From: CAYYNP01 sp964472545
Lineage (GTDB): Bacteria; Planctomycetota; Planctomycetia; Pirellulales; Thermoguttaceae
Length of the DNA: 64,000 nucleotides
Reading direction: 5' to 3'
Assembly: GCA_964472545.1 (NCBI GenBank)
Contig: CAYYNP010000005.1
Span: forward strand, 26,773-90,772
Shown: positions 52,799 through 61,649 of the stretch, one piece after another
Layout of the letters: each line of letters starts with the position of its first letter
Numbering within the stretch: the first letter of the stretch is position 1
The notes under the pieces: generated by a model
What the model saw: the letters and a program-made list of their open reading frames with translations, nothing else
Told to the model about the DNA's origin: nothing
The model's database searches: none
Made by a program: the position numbers and the translations under genes

Positions 52799-53965
52799 AT
52801 GACGTACGGCGAAGTCAAGCAGTTTCTCGAACAACACACCGAGGTCGTCGAACTGGCCGACGGCGACGCCCGGGTGGCGGTCTGTCCGCAGTGGGTCGGG
52901 CGCGTGATGACGTCGACCTGCGGCGGGCCAGACGGGCCGAGCTTCGGGTTCGTCAACCGGGCGTTCATCGAGGTGGGTCGGTCCGATCCGCGATTCAACA
53001 ACTTCGGCGCCGAAGAACGCCTTTGGCTCTCGCCCGAGGGCGGCCAGTTCAGCCTCTGGTTCAAGCCGGGCGCCCAGCAGACACTCGACAATTGGTACAC
53101 GGCTCCGGCACTGAATGAAGGTGCCTGGCAAGTGGAGCCGGGCGGCGGTGATTCCGTGTGCCGGATGAGCACGTCGATGAGGCTGCAAAATGCCTCGGCG
53201 ACGGAGTTCAACCTGGACGTCGCACGCGACGTGAAACTGATCGGGCCCGACGGCTTCGCGGCGTTGTTCGGCCATCGGGCAGCCGAGATTGCCAGCCGAA
53301 GCCGTGTGCAGGCGGTGGGTTACGAGACGATCAATCAAGTTACCAACCGCGGCGCGGCGCTGAGCGAAGCCACCGGGTTGGTCTCGATCTGGATCCTGGG
53401 GATGCTCAACGCCGGGCCCCAGACCGTGGTCATCGTTCCCTACAAGCCGGGCGATGCGGATGAACTCGGCCCCGCGATCAAGTCGGACTATTTTGGCGAG
53501 GTCCCGCCGCAACGGCTGAAAGTCACGCCCGAAGCCGTGCTGTTCGCGGCCGACGGCAATTGCCGCGCGAAGATCGGCACCTCGCAACGGCGCGCCCGAG
53601 ACGTGCTCGGCTCGGTCGACTTCGCCGGCGGCGTGCTCACGCTGGTGCAGTTCAGCATGCCGGACGACCCGACCGACGCGCGTTACATGAACAACATGTG
53701 GGGCGGTCCACACGACGACCCCTACACGGGCGATGTGGCCAACGCCTACAACGACGGCCCCACGGCGTCCGGCGAACAACTCGGAGCCTTCTACGAGATC
53801 GAATCCCTCTCGCCGGCCGTTGCCTTGAAGTCCGGCGAGTCGCTCGAACATCGCCACCGCACAATCCACGTCCACGCCGCTGTTGACGTGCTGCGGCAAT
53901 TGGCGAAAGAGGTGTTGGGCATCGACCTCGACGCCGTGCATGACGCGATGATTCAAGGAAGATAG
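52799..53965 (+). CDS. DUF6786-like protein
   Basis: A 388-aa protein with GGGAGGAG before the ATG at 52799 (MTYGEVKQFLEQHTEVVELADGDARVAV). No signal peptide is present. The blocks VCPQWVGRVMTSTCGGPDGPSFGFVNRAFIEVG and FGAEERLWLSPEGGQFSLWFKPG match the DUF6786 family as I know it, a planctomycete/bacteroidete group of beta-sandwich proteins related to aldose epimerases in outline. FYEIESLSPAVALKSGESLEHRHRTIHVHA near the end is the usual closing strand pair. Activity unknown. The divergent partner is a candidate glycoside hydrolase. Confidence 0.8.
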   Translation: MTYGEVKQFLEQHTEVVELADGDARVAVCPQWVGRVMTSTCGGPDGPSFGFVNRAFIEVGRSDPRFNNFGAEERLWLSPEGGQFSLWFKPGAQQTLDNWYTAPALNEGAWQVEPGGGDSVCRMSTSMRLQNASATEFNLDVARDVKLIGPDGFAALFGHRAAEIASRSRVQAVGYETINQVTNRGAALSEATGLVSIWILGMLNAGPQTVVIVPYKPGDADELGPAIKSDYFGEVPPQRLKVTPEAVLFAADGNCRAKIGTSQRRARDVLGSVDFAGGVLTLVQFSMPDDPTDARYMNNMWGGPHDDPYTGDVANAYNDGPTASGEQLGAFYEIESLSPAVALKSGESLEHRHRTIHVHAAVDVLRQLAKEVLGIDLDAVHDAMIQGR

Positions 53966-54007
53966 CCGCCGATCGAGAAGGGGCCGACGCCTACGGCCGA
54001 GTACACC

Positions 54008-54034
54008 CCTGCTTCACGGAAGTAGTGGCACATG
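54008..54034. repeat. Repeat family F half copy
   Basis: cctgcttcacggaagtagtg lies 43 bp after the DUF6786-like gene and matches one arm of the F copy at 24206-24283 with a few changes. The opposite arm is missing. Confidence 0.55.
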
Positions 54035-54077
54035 CTGCCCACTGCCTACTGCCAACTGCATACTGCCAACTCCCCCC

Positions 54078-55118
54078 ATGCCCGACCTCCGCAAAGACCC
54101 GATCGTCGACCGTTGGGTCATCATCGCCGCCGACCGAGCCGACCGTCCGAACGACTTCGACACCACGCCGCGGCGCCAGTCCGGCCGCCGTTGTCCCTTT
54201 TGCGAAGGCAACGAAAGCGAAACGCCCGGCGAGATCGTCGCCTGCCGACGCCCTGGCACAAAGCCCGACGGTACCGGATGGCGGGTGCGCGTGGTGCCGA
54301 ACAAGTTCCCGGCACTGAAGACCGACGGCCAGGCCGATCCGCGAAACGACGGGATCTACCGCGCGATGCCCGGCGTCGGGGCCCACGAGGTCATCATCGA
54401 GTCGCCCGAGCATCGTCTCAGCACGTCGGAATTGTCCGTGGAAGAGCTCGTCGACGTATTCAGAATCAGCCGTGAGCGGATGCGGGAGTTGAAGCAGGAC
54501 CCCCGGCTGGCCTACGGGCTGTTGTTCAAGAACGTGGGAGCGGCGGCCGGGGCGTCGCTGGAGCACATCCACAGCCAGTTGATCGCTACGCCGATCGTGC
54601 CGGTGGCAGTTCGCGAGGAGTTGTCCGGCTCGCTGGAATACCATACCAACCGGGGGATCTGCGTCTATTGCGACATCATCCGCCAGGAACGGGACGCCGC
54701 CGAACGGCTCGTGCTGGAGACCCCCGGTTTCGTGGCCTTCTGTCCGTTTGCGTCGCGATTTCCGCTGGAAACGTGGATCGTCCCGAAGACCCACACCAGC
54801 CACTTCGAGACGATCCAAGGCGGCGACGTAGAGGATCTCGCCGGCGTGCTGCGACAGGTGATCGGCCGTCTGGAATCGACGCTTGACCGGCCGGCATACA
54901 ATACCATCATGCACACGGCCCCCTTTGACAGACGACCGCTTGCGCATTATCACTGGCATATAGAGGTTATACCGAGAGTAACGGAGACGGCCGGGTTTGA
55001 GTGGGGTACCGGTTTCCACATCAACCCGGTTCCCCCAGAGACGGCTGCAAGGCGGTTGAGAGAAGTCGAGGCAAGATTGCGGGCAACGGAGGATATTTCG
55101 TCCAGGGAAACTGGATAA
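54078..55118 (+). CDS. galT: Galactose-1-phosphate uridylyltransferase
   Basis: A 346-aa cytoplasmic enzyme. MPDLRKDPIVDRWVIIAADRADRPNDF is the typical start. CPFCEGNES supplies the first zinc Cys pair, IPRxxPNKFPAL-like VVPNKFPALK follows, and GASLEHIHSQLIATP carries the active-site H163-x-H165-x-Q167, with His165 as the expected nucleophile. The second half has HYHWHIEVIPRVTETAGFEWGTGFHINPVPPE. It moves UMP from UDP-glucose to galactose-1-phosphate, producing glucose-1-phosphate; it works with galE at 3717-4706. It is followed, with a 113-bp gap, by the GH57 gene. Confidence 0.95.
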   Translation: MPDLRKDPIVDRWVIIAADRADRPNDFDTTPRRQSGRRCPFCEGNESETPGEIVACRRPGTKPDGTGWRVRVVPNKFPALKTDGQADPRNDGIYRAMPGVGAHEVIIESPEHRLSTSELSVEELVDVFRISRERMRELKQDPRLAYGLLFKNVGAAAGASLEHIHSQLIATPIVPVAVREELSGSLEYHTNRGICVYCDIIRQERDAAERLVLETPGFVAFCPFASRFPLETWIVPKTHTSHFETIQGGDVEDLAGVLRQVIGRLESTLDRPAYNTIMHTAPFDRRPLAHYHWHIEVIPRVTETAGFEWGTGFHINPVPPETAARRLREVEARLRATEDISSRETG

Positions 55119-55231
55119 GATGGGTTGCGGTTGCCGATTAAGGAGTTGACCCCACCTGGCGGCGCATTTCGATCGGCCCGCCTGGCGACCCTCCCCGCAA
55201 CCTCCCCGGAAGAAACACGACCTGTCCAGCC

Positions 55232-57415
55232 ATGCCCAACTCCATTCGACTCGTCCTGACTCTGCACAACCACCAGCCGATCGGCAACTTCGACCACGTC
55301 TTCGAGCAGGCCTATCAGGACAGCTACCTGCCGTTTCTCGACTGCTTCGAGTCGTACGAGACGCTCAGGCTCGCGCTGCACACCAGCGGCCCGTTGATGG
55401 AGTGGTTCGACGCGAATCATCCCGACTACGTCGACCGGCTGGGCGACTTGGTCAGTCGCGGGCGTCTGGAGATCGTCGGCGGGGCGTTCTACGAGCCGAT
55501 CCTGGCGATGATCCCCTCGCGCGACCGCATCGGCCAGATCCGCCGCTATAGCCGCTGGCTGGAGAATCGGCTCGGCGCGACCATCCGCGGAATGTGGGTG
55601 CCGGAACGCGTGTGGGAGCAGTCGATGACCGCCGACCTGGTCGACGCCGGCGTCGAGTACACCGTGCTCGACGACTTCCACTTCAGAAACGCCGGCATGA
55701 CCGAGGATCACCTGACCGGCCACCTGTTGACCGAAGACCAGGGCAAGGTGCTCTCGATCTTCCCCGGCAGCGAACACCTCCGCTACACGATCCCCTTCCA
55801 ATCGCCACAACACACGATCGACCACTTGGCCGGTATTGCCCAGCGGCACCCCGACGCCGTGGCCGTCTTCGGCGACGACGGCGAGAAGTTCGGCACCTGG
55901 CCGGGCACCAAGAAACACATCTACACCGACGGCTGGCTGAAGCGGTTCTTCGACGCCTTGGTCGAAAACCAGGACTGGATCCACGTCACCACGCTGGCCG
56001 AGGCGATCGACGCCGTGCCGCCGGTGGGCAAAGTATACCTGCCCGACTCCAGCTACCGCGAGATGACCGAATGGGCCCTGCCGGCCGAACGCTTGGCCGA
56101 ATTCGAGCAGGTCGTCCACGAACTGAAGGACGATCCCCGTTGGCAGACGCTGCAAGGTTTCGTCCGTGGCGGCTTCTGGCGTAACTTCAAGGTGAAGTAC
56201 CCGGAATCCGACGAGATGTACACCCGCATGATGATGGTCAGCCGACGCTTGCAGCAGACGCTCGACGACGCCGCCACCGGGCCGGCCGTCGACGCGGCGC
56301 TGATCGATCAGGCAACCACCGAACTCTATCGCGGCCAGTGCAACTGCGCCTATTGGCACGGCGCTTTCGGCGGGATCTACCTGCCACACCTGCGAAACGC
56401 CGTCTACGAACATCTGATCGCCGCCGATAACCTGCTGGAAAAAACCGTCCGCACCGAAAAGACCTGGATCGAGGCCGTGGCCGACGACTACAACTTCGAC
56501 GCTCGGGCGGAGGTCAAACTGGCCAACGACAAGCTGCTGGCCCTGATCGCCCCCAGCTTCGGCGGGCAGCTCACAGAACTCGACGTCCGCTCGATCCGCC
56601 ACAACCTCCTGGCCACGCTCACCCGGCGTCCGGAGGCCTATCACAAAAAGGTGTTGGCCGGGGCCCACGAAGAGAACGGCGACTGCGAGAGCATCCACGA
56701 TCGGGTCGTCTTCAAGCAGAAGGATCTCGACAAGCGGGTTGGCTACGACGACCACCCACGCAAGAGCCTCCTGGATCTGTTCTATGCCAACGACGCCACG
56801 CTCGACACGGTAGCGTCCGGCGAGGCCCCGCTCGACGCGGCCTTCCTCAACGGCCCCTATCAAGCCCGGGTGCGCCGCAACCCCGACCGCATCCAGGTGC
56901 AACTGATCCGCGAGGCGACCGTCTTTGGCACACCGCTGACGATTACCAAGGGACTGACGATGGAGTCGGGCGACTCGACGCTCGAGATCGCCTACCTGAT
57001 CGAAGGCCTGCCGCCGGAGCAGACGCTGCACTTCGCCGTCGAGTTGAACTTCGCCGGCCTGCCCGCCGGGGCCGACGACCGCTACTTCCTCGACCCCGCC
57101 GGTAGCCGCCTGGGCCAACTCGGCACCCGGCTCGATCTGACCGACGCGACGGGCCTAAGCATGACCGACGAGTACCTGGGCATCGACCTGGGCCTGAAGG
57201 CCTCGCGGCCGACCGGCTTCTGGACGTTCCCCATCGAAACCGTCAGCCAATCGGAAGGCGGCTTCGAGTTGGTCCACCAGTCGATCGCCGTGTTGCCCCA
57301 CTGGCACATCCAAGCCGACCAACGCGGCCGCTGGATGGTCAGCATGCAAATGCAGATCGACACCACCCGGGCCGAGACCCGTCTGAAGAACGAAGCCGTG
57401 GCCGTGACGAGTTGA
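55232..57415 (+). CDS. GH57 4-alpha-glucanotransferase/alpha-amylase
   Basis: A 727-aa enzyme. MPNSIRLVLTLHNHQPIGNFDHVFEQAYQ is the GH57 block I (HxHQP). MWVPERVWEQ holds the expected nucleophile Glu125 and FGDDGEKFGTWP the acid/base Asp216; both are close to E123 and D214 of the Thermococcus litoralis glucanotransferase. DUF1925- and DUF1926-like domains make up about residues 290-727, as in that enzyme. It should transfer or hydrolyse alpha-1,4-glucan segments. No signal peptide is present, so it acts in the cytoplasm on glycogen made by glgA. Confidence 0.92.
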   Translation: MPNSIRLVLTLHNHQPIGNFDHVFEQAYQDSYLPFLDCFESYETLRLALHTSGPLMEWFDANHPDYVDRLGDLVSRGRLEIVGGAFYEPILAMIPSRDRIGQIRRYSRWLENRLGATIRGMWVPERVWEQSMTADLVDAGVEYTVLDDFHFRNAGMTEDHLTGHLLTEDQGKVLSIFPGSEHLRYTIPFQSPQHTIDHLAGIAQRHPDAVAVFGDDGEKFGTWPGTKKHIYTDGWLKRFFDALVENQDWIHVTTLAEAIDAVPPVGKVYLPDSSYREMTEWALPAERLAEFEQVVHELKDDPRWQTLQGFVRGGFWRNFKVKYPESDEMYTRMMMVSRRLQQTLDDAATGPAVDAALIDQATTELYRGQCNCAYWHGAFGGIYLPHLRNAVYEHLIAADNLLEKTVRTEKTWIEAVADDYNFDARAEVKLANDKLLALIAPSFGGQLTELDVRSIRHNLLATLTRRPEAYHKKVLAGAHEENGDCESIHDRVVFKQKDLDKRVGYDDHPRKSLLDLFYANDATLDTVASGEAPLDAAFLNGPYQARVRRNPDRIQVQLIREATVFGTPLTITKGLTMESGDSTLEIAYLIEGLPPEQTLHFAVELNFAGLPAGADDRYFLDPAGSRLGQLGTRLDLTDATGLSMTDEYLGIDLGLKASRPTGFWTFPIETVSQSEGGFELVHQSIAVLPHWHIQADQRGRWMVSMQMQIDTTRAETRLKNEAVAVTS

Positions 57416-57831
57416 CCGTAGCGGTTTGGCGCGTTTTTCCCAGCGAACGCCCGCGGCCGCATTCTCGCGATCCGGCGCGTGTAGCAGCAAGTTGTTGCAG
57501 TGGAACGACTTGCGCTGATTCACATGCGGCCCTCATTCGCCCCGCCAAAATGGCACGATCAACAATTCTCCCTTGCTGAATGCAACCCGTTTGATGACAA
57601 CAGGTTACGTCGACAGGCCGCGATCCACCGGCGGTCAACAATGCGGCGTTCGAGTTACGTCGACTGGCCGAGGGAGGCTGGCGTTGGAAGATGTTTCATC
57701 ACAGCAACTTACGGCGGCGTCGTGTTTCGTTGGATTGACGTAAGTGCATGCCCCTTGGGGTTGACGCGACGCCAATCTCTGGTAATTGAAGAATCGCCGG
57801 CCGCTGGGCAACAATGTCCGAAAGTAAGCAC

Positions 57832-57940
57832 TCGCCCAACCCGTTCGTAGTGCCCCGATTCATCGGGGCCGTGCAGCGGAATCCCGCGAAAGACCGCATG
57901 AATGCGGTCACTACGAACGGCTCTTGACGGGTTGGGCGAA
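57832..57940. repeat. Composite palindrome G: nested inverted repeats
   Basis: Outer arms tcgcccaacccgttcgtagtg and cactacgaacgg...cgggttgggcga; inside are ccccgattcatcgggg and gaccgcatgaatgcggtc. Each inner stem has a short AT-rich loop. No target duplication is visible. The arrangement looks like a MITE, but no transposase is seen. Confidence 0.65.
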
Positions 57941-58055
57941 TGCCTACGTCCGACAGGTTCTTCGACGCACCGGCCCAGCGGGCGCCCTTTCACCAACCCG
58001 GTCCGACGCCCTGGGATGCCGGCCGACGTGTAAGGACGCCGGCATGGTTGCGAAG

Positions 58056-58131
58056 GAGCGATCGGCAGAGGGTCGTTCACGACCCTTTCCGCGAAGCGGT
58101 ATTAGGCCCGGGGCTTCAGCCCGGGTCGATA
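58056..58131. repeat. Repeat family E copy 2
   Basis: agagggtcgttcacgaccct then ggcccggggcttcagcccgg: the same two modules as 15966-16047 in the opposite orientation. Sequence identity is partial, with the stems conserved better than the loops. Confidence 0.6.
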
Positions 58132-58280
58132 AGGTGCCGGGCTCAATATCTCCCCGGGTGCCCCGGACGCATAGAGTGGCCCGGGCGGTTTTGCCGAGAG
58201 GACGTTGCGATCTTGGTGACATGTTCGCAGAAGCCGTCCGGGTGGCAACGCCACAAGCGACACTCGCTCGGTCTGCTGGT

Positions 58281-58366
58281 GTGGCTCCGCCACCCCGACG
58301 CGTTTTCCGGCAATCCGCCAGAGATGACAACGCCAATTGCGGAAGAGCGTCGGGGCCACCTGCGGG
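58281..58366. repeat. Repeat family C copy 2
   Basis: Arms ccccgacgcgttttccg (58293-58309) and cggaagagcgtcgggg (58340-58355) match copy 1 at 6880-6962, including flanking ggctccgc and gggccacc. Confidence 0.78.
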
Positions 58367-58523
58367 TAGGAGGTTGGGCTGCAAGATGCTTCGGTCGACA
58401 TGGCGACGTCGACGCGGATTCCGTGCCAGACGTCGGGTAACGTGATACAATGTACCCAGCGGCAGCGGGATACCCCACACCGGGCTGAACGCGGTCGCGA
58501 TTGCTGCCGTGCGAGAATCGAGA

Positions 58524-58550
58524 GTGGCTGGGGTCGAGCGCAGCCACCCG
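58524..58550. repeat. Repeat family A half copy
   Basis: gtggctggggtcgagcgcag ends ccacccg; the centre of the palindrome seen at 43082-43164 is deleted. It lies 45 bp upstream of the DUF4419 gene. Confidence 0.6.
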
Positions 58551-58594
58551 TCAATCTCAGTGTTACGGAGTACTAGAGCCCGGGGGACGATCCG

Positions 58595-59785
58595 ATGGCA
58601 AGCGCGTGTATCGTTCAGGCCGTTTCTAAAGTTGCGAGAGCAACGCGCCCTCTTGAGGAGACTGCCCCGAACGTGGCGATTGAAGGTCTTGTCCCCTCGC
58701 GGGTCGAGGCGTGTTCGGAGTACCACGGGAAGGTCGTCGCCACCAAGTACCATCCCTTTGTCGGCTGTGTGCATGTCGCGTTTGCCGGTCACCGGCCGTT
58801 GGTGCTGTCGCCGGACATGTTTTGGCTTCTCATCTGCCAGGGATTCGCGAGGCACGTCAACCACAACGCCGAGCAGTTTCGCAGCCTTTTCGTGAGACAC
58901 TCCGGGAAGGCGAAGATCGAAGTCCGCCGCGACGATTTCTTCAAGGGATCGCCGGAGAATCCATGGGCAGAGGTGTTTGGCGAATTCTCGGCAGGCATCC
59001 GCCGGCACATCGGAGAGGAGAATCACGCGAACATCGTGGCCTCGTTCTCCACAACGGGTGCCATCGAAACGGCAGCCAACGAGATCGTGTTGATGGACTC
59101 GATGAAGAGCTTCTTCGACTACCACGTCTCGACGCTGTGCGGCATCCCGGAGGTCACCCTGGAAGGCACCGCCGACGATTGGCGGAAACTGTGCGAGCGC
59201 ACGCAACGGCTGGGCACTGCCTACGATCTGGCGTGGTGGACGGATCGCATCACGCCTGTCCTCAAGCGGATTGCGCGCAACGCCACCGGAAAGCCCGATT
59301 CGAAGCTGTGGAAGAGCATCTACAAGGTCGACAACGGAAGCGGGGGGCCTTTCATCAACGGGTGGATCGTGGACTTCTTCCCCTATTTGCGGAAGATCGG
59401 CGCCGTGCATAAGCAGAGCAACGAACTGACCGACTGGCGAGAGGTCGCCGCGAACCCGGACCAGTATCGCAACGCGTGGTTCGAGACGCCCAATTGGCGG
59501 TTCTCCGGCGGGAAAGACAGCGTTACGACGGAGGATCTGCCGGGGAGCCTTTGCAAGGTGCCGTTCACGTGGCACTACCTCAAACCGCCTCATCCGTTGC
59601 GGGAGTATGCGATGGAGTTCATCGCAGGCTTCATCGGCTTCACCCAAGACGCCGAGACGCTGGCGGTTCGCCCGAAGATCGGCTGGGCGGTTCAGGAGGT
59701 GCCCAAGAAAGTTGAGCCCGAATCGACCGACGTTTTCGATGAGGTGCTCGACGAACTGACGGCGGAGATCGAGGGTGACGTCTGA
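58595..59785 (+). CDS. DUF4419 protein
   Basis: A 396-aa cytoplasmic protein started at the ATG at 58595 with GGGGAC six bases upstream. HRPLVLSPDMFWLLICQGFARHVNHNAEQFRSLFVRHSGKAKIEVRRDD is the DUF4419 signature block. FSTTGAIETAANEIVLMDSMKSFFDYHVSTLCGIPEVTLEGTADDWRKLCER is its second. Members occur in bacteria and fungi with unknown activity. It has no linked functional partner; its right side has an attC-like element, and small, unrelated genes follow. Confidence 0.85.
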   Translation: MASACIVQAVSKVARATRPLEETAPNVAIEGLVPSRVEACSEYHGKVVATKYHPFVGCVHVAFAGHRPLVLSPDMFWLLICQGFARHVNHNAEQFRSLFVRHSGKAKIEVRRDDFFKGSPENPWAEVFGEFSAGIRRHIGEENHANIVASFSTTGAIETAANEIVLMDSMKSFFDYHVSTLCGIPEVTLEGTADDWRKLCERTQRLGTAYDLAWWTDRITPVLKRIARNATGKPDSKLWKSIYKVDNGSGGPFINGWIVDFFPYLRKIGAVHKQSNELTDWREVAANPDQYRNAWFETPNWRFSGGKDSVTTEDLPGSLCKVPFTWHYLKPPHPLREYAMEFIAGFIGFTQDAETLAVRPKIGWAVQEVPKKVEPESTDVFDEVLDELTAEIEGDV

Positions 59786-59937
59786 TGCATCCATCTCGGC
59801 ACGGTTGCCACAATCTGGGTTGGGATGGACCAAGGAGACACACATTCCCCTGGTGCGAGCCGGTTAGCCGGGCGGGTTTCCCCGCCGGACTCTCTCAGCA
59901 CCTAGCGTCCGTCCGCACGAAGCAGTCCACCGACGAG

Positions 59938-60068
59938 ACGCTCAACCACGAAATGCACGTCGCCCCCGCAGGCGGAAAGGTTGGCAGCCCCCTGTCGTAT
60001 CGGGTACGATAATCGGAAATCAAGGCCGTCTGGCGGGTTGCCGGACGGGTGATTTCGGACGTTAGGCG
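59938..60068 (+). repeat. attC-like integron recombination site
   Basis: R''-like GCTCAAC (59940-59946) and R'-like GTTAGGC (60062-60068) are 122 bp apart, within the known attC size range. The next bases inside are complementary (CACGAAATGCAC against GTGATTTCGG), with one extra G on one side, as in L''/L' boxes with their extrahelical base. The rightward gene starts 43 bp after R', as cassettes do. No intI gene is in the window. Confidence 0.5.
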
Positions 60069-60110
60069 GCAGTCGGGGACCTTTGGGGGGAAATCAGGCG
60101 TTCAGTGCTC

Positions 60111-60788
60111 ATGAAACTGCTCGGCATACTCCTCCTAGCCGTATCGCTGCCCTTAGCGTTCTTCGCTCTTTGGGCCAGAATAGACACCCTCGAAGACCTC
60201 ATCTTCTTCCGAGTCTGCGATCTGATCTTTGGCTTGTCGATTGCCACTGCTGTTGTGTTGCTGCGCACTGGCACAAGATCACAACTGACTAGATTTGGGC
60301 TGGCGGCGATAGCTTGGGTCGTTGTGTCCGGGTCTTTTCTCGCCTGGCACGAGTTGCAAGTGCGTTCTCGATGGGCGGATCGGCATACGGGCCTCGTGGG
60401 TTTGGAAAGCGTCGAAGACGCACGCTCAGCTGCCGATGCATTCTTCCTGAATGCTGATCCGGGTTCGCTGAGGAGTAGCACGGACATGAGCGATATGTCA
60501 CGACAACAGAGGAGATCTTTCCTGGAGCTTACCGAGAGCGGATGGCGAAACGCCAGGCTACGTAGACATCATGTATGGACTAGGCTGGTGGATCGTGACG
60601 AACTCACCGAACTCAGGAAGGAGACTCGAGAGGATTGGCCCGATTGGATGCAAGTCGAGGAGCGATGGAATCACCAGCCCGAGTTGTTTCTGGTTTACCA
60701 TTTCGCGGATGACGATGGATACAAGGTGACCTTCACAATGGGCCTTTTCCAAAGAGAAGGAAGGTGGTATTTCGCTTGTCAACTGTAG
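60111..60788 (+). CDS. Membrane protein of unknown function, possible gene cassette
   Basis: A 225-aa protein; the ATG at 60111 is used, with a GTG two codons upstream as alternative and no clear ribosome-binding site. Three hydrophobic segments lie in the first 90 residues (LLGILLLAVSLPLAFFALW; FFRVCDLIFGLSIATAVVLL; LAAIAWVVVSGSFLAW). The C-terminal half is soluble and acidic-basic mixed (SADAFFLNADPGSLRSS...GYKVTFTMGLFQREGRWYFACQL), probably cytoplasmic or exported. Base composition is lower in GC than the neighbours. It lies directly after the attC-like site. No family recognised. Confidence 0.6.
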   Translation: MKLLGILLLAVSLPLAFFALWARIDTLEDLIFFRVCDLIFGLSIATAVVLLRTGTRSQLTRFGLAAIAWVVVSGSFLAWHELQVRSRWADRHTGLVGLESVEDARSAADAFFLNADPGSLRSSTDMSDMSRQQRRSFLELTESGWRNARLRRHHVWTRLVDRDELTELRKETREDWPDWMQVEERWNHQPELFLVYHFADDDGYKVTFTMGLFQREGRWYFACQL

Positions 60789-60798
60789 CAGAAGACGC

Positions 60799-60978
60799 TT
60801 AATTGGGCGTTCCACCCGACCGGGCGGGAACGCCGATCATGGCAATCGAGGTACGACGCGCCCGCCGCGTGAACTTGGTCGTTCGGCCACTTCGACTGGT
60901 ACCCGTCCAACTATGACCCACGGAAACAGCCAATGCGATGGTGAGGCCGAAATAGGCCTTATCCGCAACAAGCTGCAT
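60799..60978 (-). CDS. Possible 59-aa protein
   Basis: The ATG at 60978 has AGGAAG six bases upstream, a good ribosome-binding site. The peptide has one hydrophobic stretch (YFGLTIALAVSVGHSW) and then a basic tail (TSRSGRTTKFTRRARR). The last codons are read from a strong hairpin (60807-60835). It may be real or chance. It converges on the previous gene. Confidence 0.28.
   Translation of the reverse strand: MQLVADKAYFGLTIALAVSVGHSWTGTSRSGRTTKFTRRARRTSIAMIGVPARSGGTPN
60807..60835. terminator. Hairpin after the 225-aa membrane protein gene
   Basis: ggcgttcc and ggaacgcc pair, with cccg/cggg inside, 19 bp after the stop at 60788. No T-run follows in either direction, so it is at most a bidirectional factor-dependent or processing signal. 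Confidence 0.35.
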
Positions 60979-61051
60979 TCGCAACTTCCTTGCCGTCCGA
61001 CTTCCGACGCTGACATCGTCACCGCGACCTAATTCCGAACGACGAGCAGTC

Positions 61052-61546
61052 ATGCCCAGAGAACTGTCATTCGAAGAGTCATTCAAGAAGTCATTTCAGG
61101 GATATTTTGCTCGACGCGGCTACAAGACGCCGATTAGCATACCCAACCTGATTTGGCGATGGTTCTTCGTGAGTCTTACCCAACGGCCGTTCGGCGGCTT
61201 TTGGCGCGTTTGGAACCCGTTTCTCGGCTTCTTTCTACTCAAACTCTACAGGAAGCTGGGCGGTGACAAGAATCGTTTTGTTGCCTGCCTCTTGACCTTT
61301 GCTATTTGCGGATTCGGTCACGATTTGCTGCGCGTGATCATGAACTCGACCCATGGTTTGCAGCTCAGGAGAATGATGGAGTTTCTGATGTTCGGTCTGT
61401 TTGTGGCGCTAACGTCGTCGTTGCGGGTTCAGCGACGGATGCGAAAACTGCCTCCAGCCGCGAATATTGTCGTCAACCTCGTCTTCATCGCCCTTAGCTT
61501 CATGATTGGGAATTTCCTGTGGGGCGTCCTGGAGAGCAGCATTTGA
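61052..61546 (+). CDS. Small membrane protein with MBOAT-like motif
   Basis: A 164-aa protein with about three or four membrane segments. RPFGGFWRVWNPFLGFFLLKLYRKLGGDKNRFVACLLTFAICGFGHDLL resembles the active-site region of MBOAT O-acyltransferases (WRxWNP...GxxRxxxxxxxxTFxxCGFGH), with the His in CGFGHD. Full MBOAT proteins are about 450 aa with ten membrane segments; this is only a short version. It may be a truncated or minimal relative. The gene has an AT-richer composition than its neighbours. Function uncertain. Confidence 0.55.
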   Translation: MPRELSFEESFKKSFQGYFARRGYKTPISIPNLIWRWFFVSLTQRPFGGFWRVWNPFLGFFLLKLYRKLGGDKNRFVACLLTFAICGFGHDLLRVIMNSTHGLQLRRMMEFLMFGLFVALTSSLRVQRRMRKLPPAANIVVNLVFIALSFMIGNFLWGVLESSI

Positions 61547-61547
61547 C

Positions 61548-61594
61548 GAGAAAAGGGGACGAGAAATGGGGTCAGACGAGAAAAGGGGTCAGGA
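61548..61594. repeat. Repeat family D remnants in tandem
   Basis: gacgagaaaaggggacgaga then gacgagaaaaggggtcagga: two tandem pieces with the aaaaggggac core of the copy at 4742. No opposing arm is visible. Confidence 0.6.
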
Positions 61595-61649
61595 CTCGTT
61601 GATTAGCGGGTAGCACCGGTTCCACCCGCCATCCGCGTTGTTTGGCCTT

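Larger units (their letters stand above)
57416..58594. other. 1.2-kb gene-poor spacer rich in palindromes
   Basis: No convincing gene lies here. It holds a composite palindrome G (57832-57940), repeat E copy 2 (58056-58131), repeat C copy 2 (58281-58366) and half of a repeat A (58524-58550), in that order. It is the densest repeat cluster of the window. Short frames across it begin and end inside the repeats. A TACAAT element at about 58445 may be part of a -10 box for the DUF4419 gene. Confidence 0.6.

Noticed and set aside
54950..57118. A 722-codon leftward frame
   Set aside because: Antisense to GH57; composition and lack of motifs show it is not coding.
57944..59845. A 633-codon leftward frame opposite the DUF4419 gene
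   Set aside because: The rightward DUF4419 protein has clear signature blocks; the leftward frame runs through four repeats and has none.
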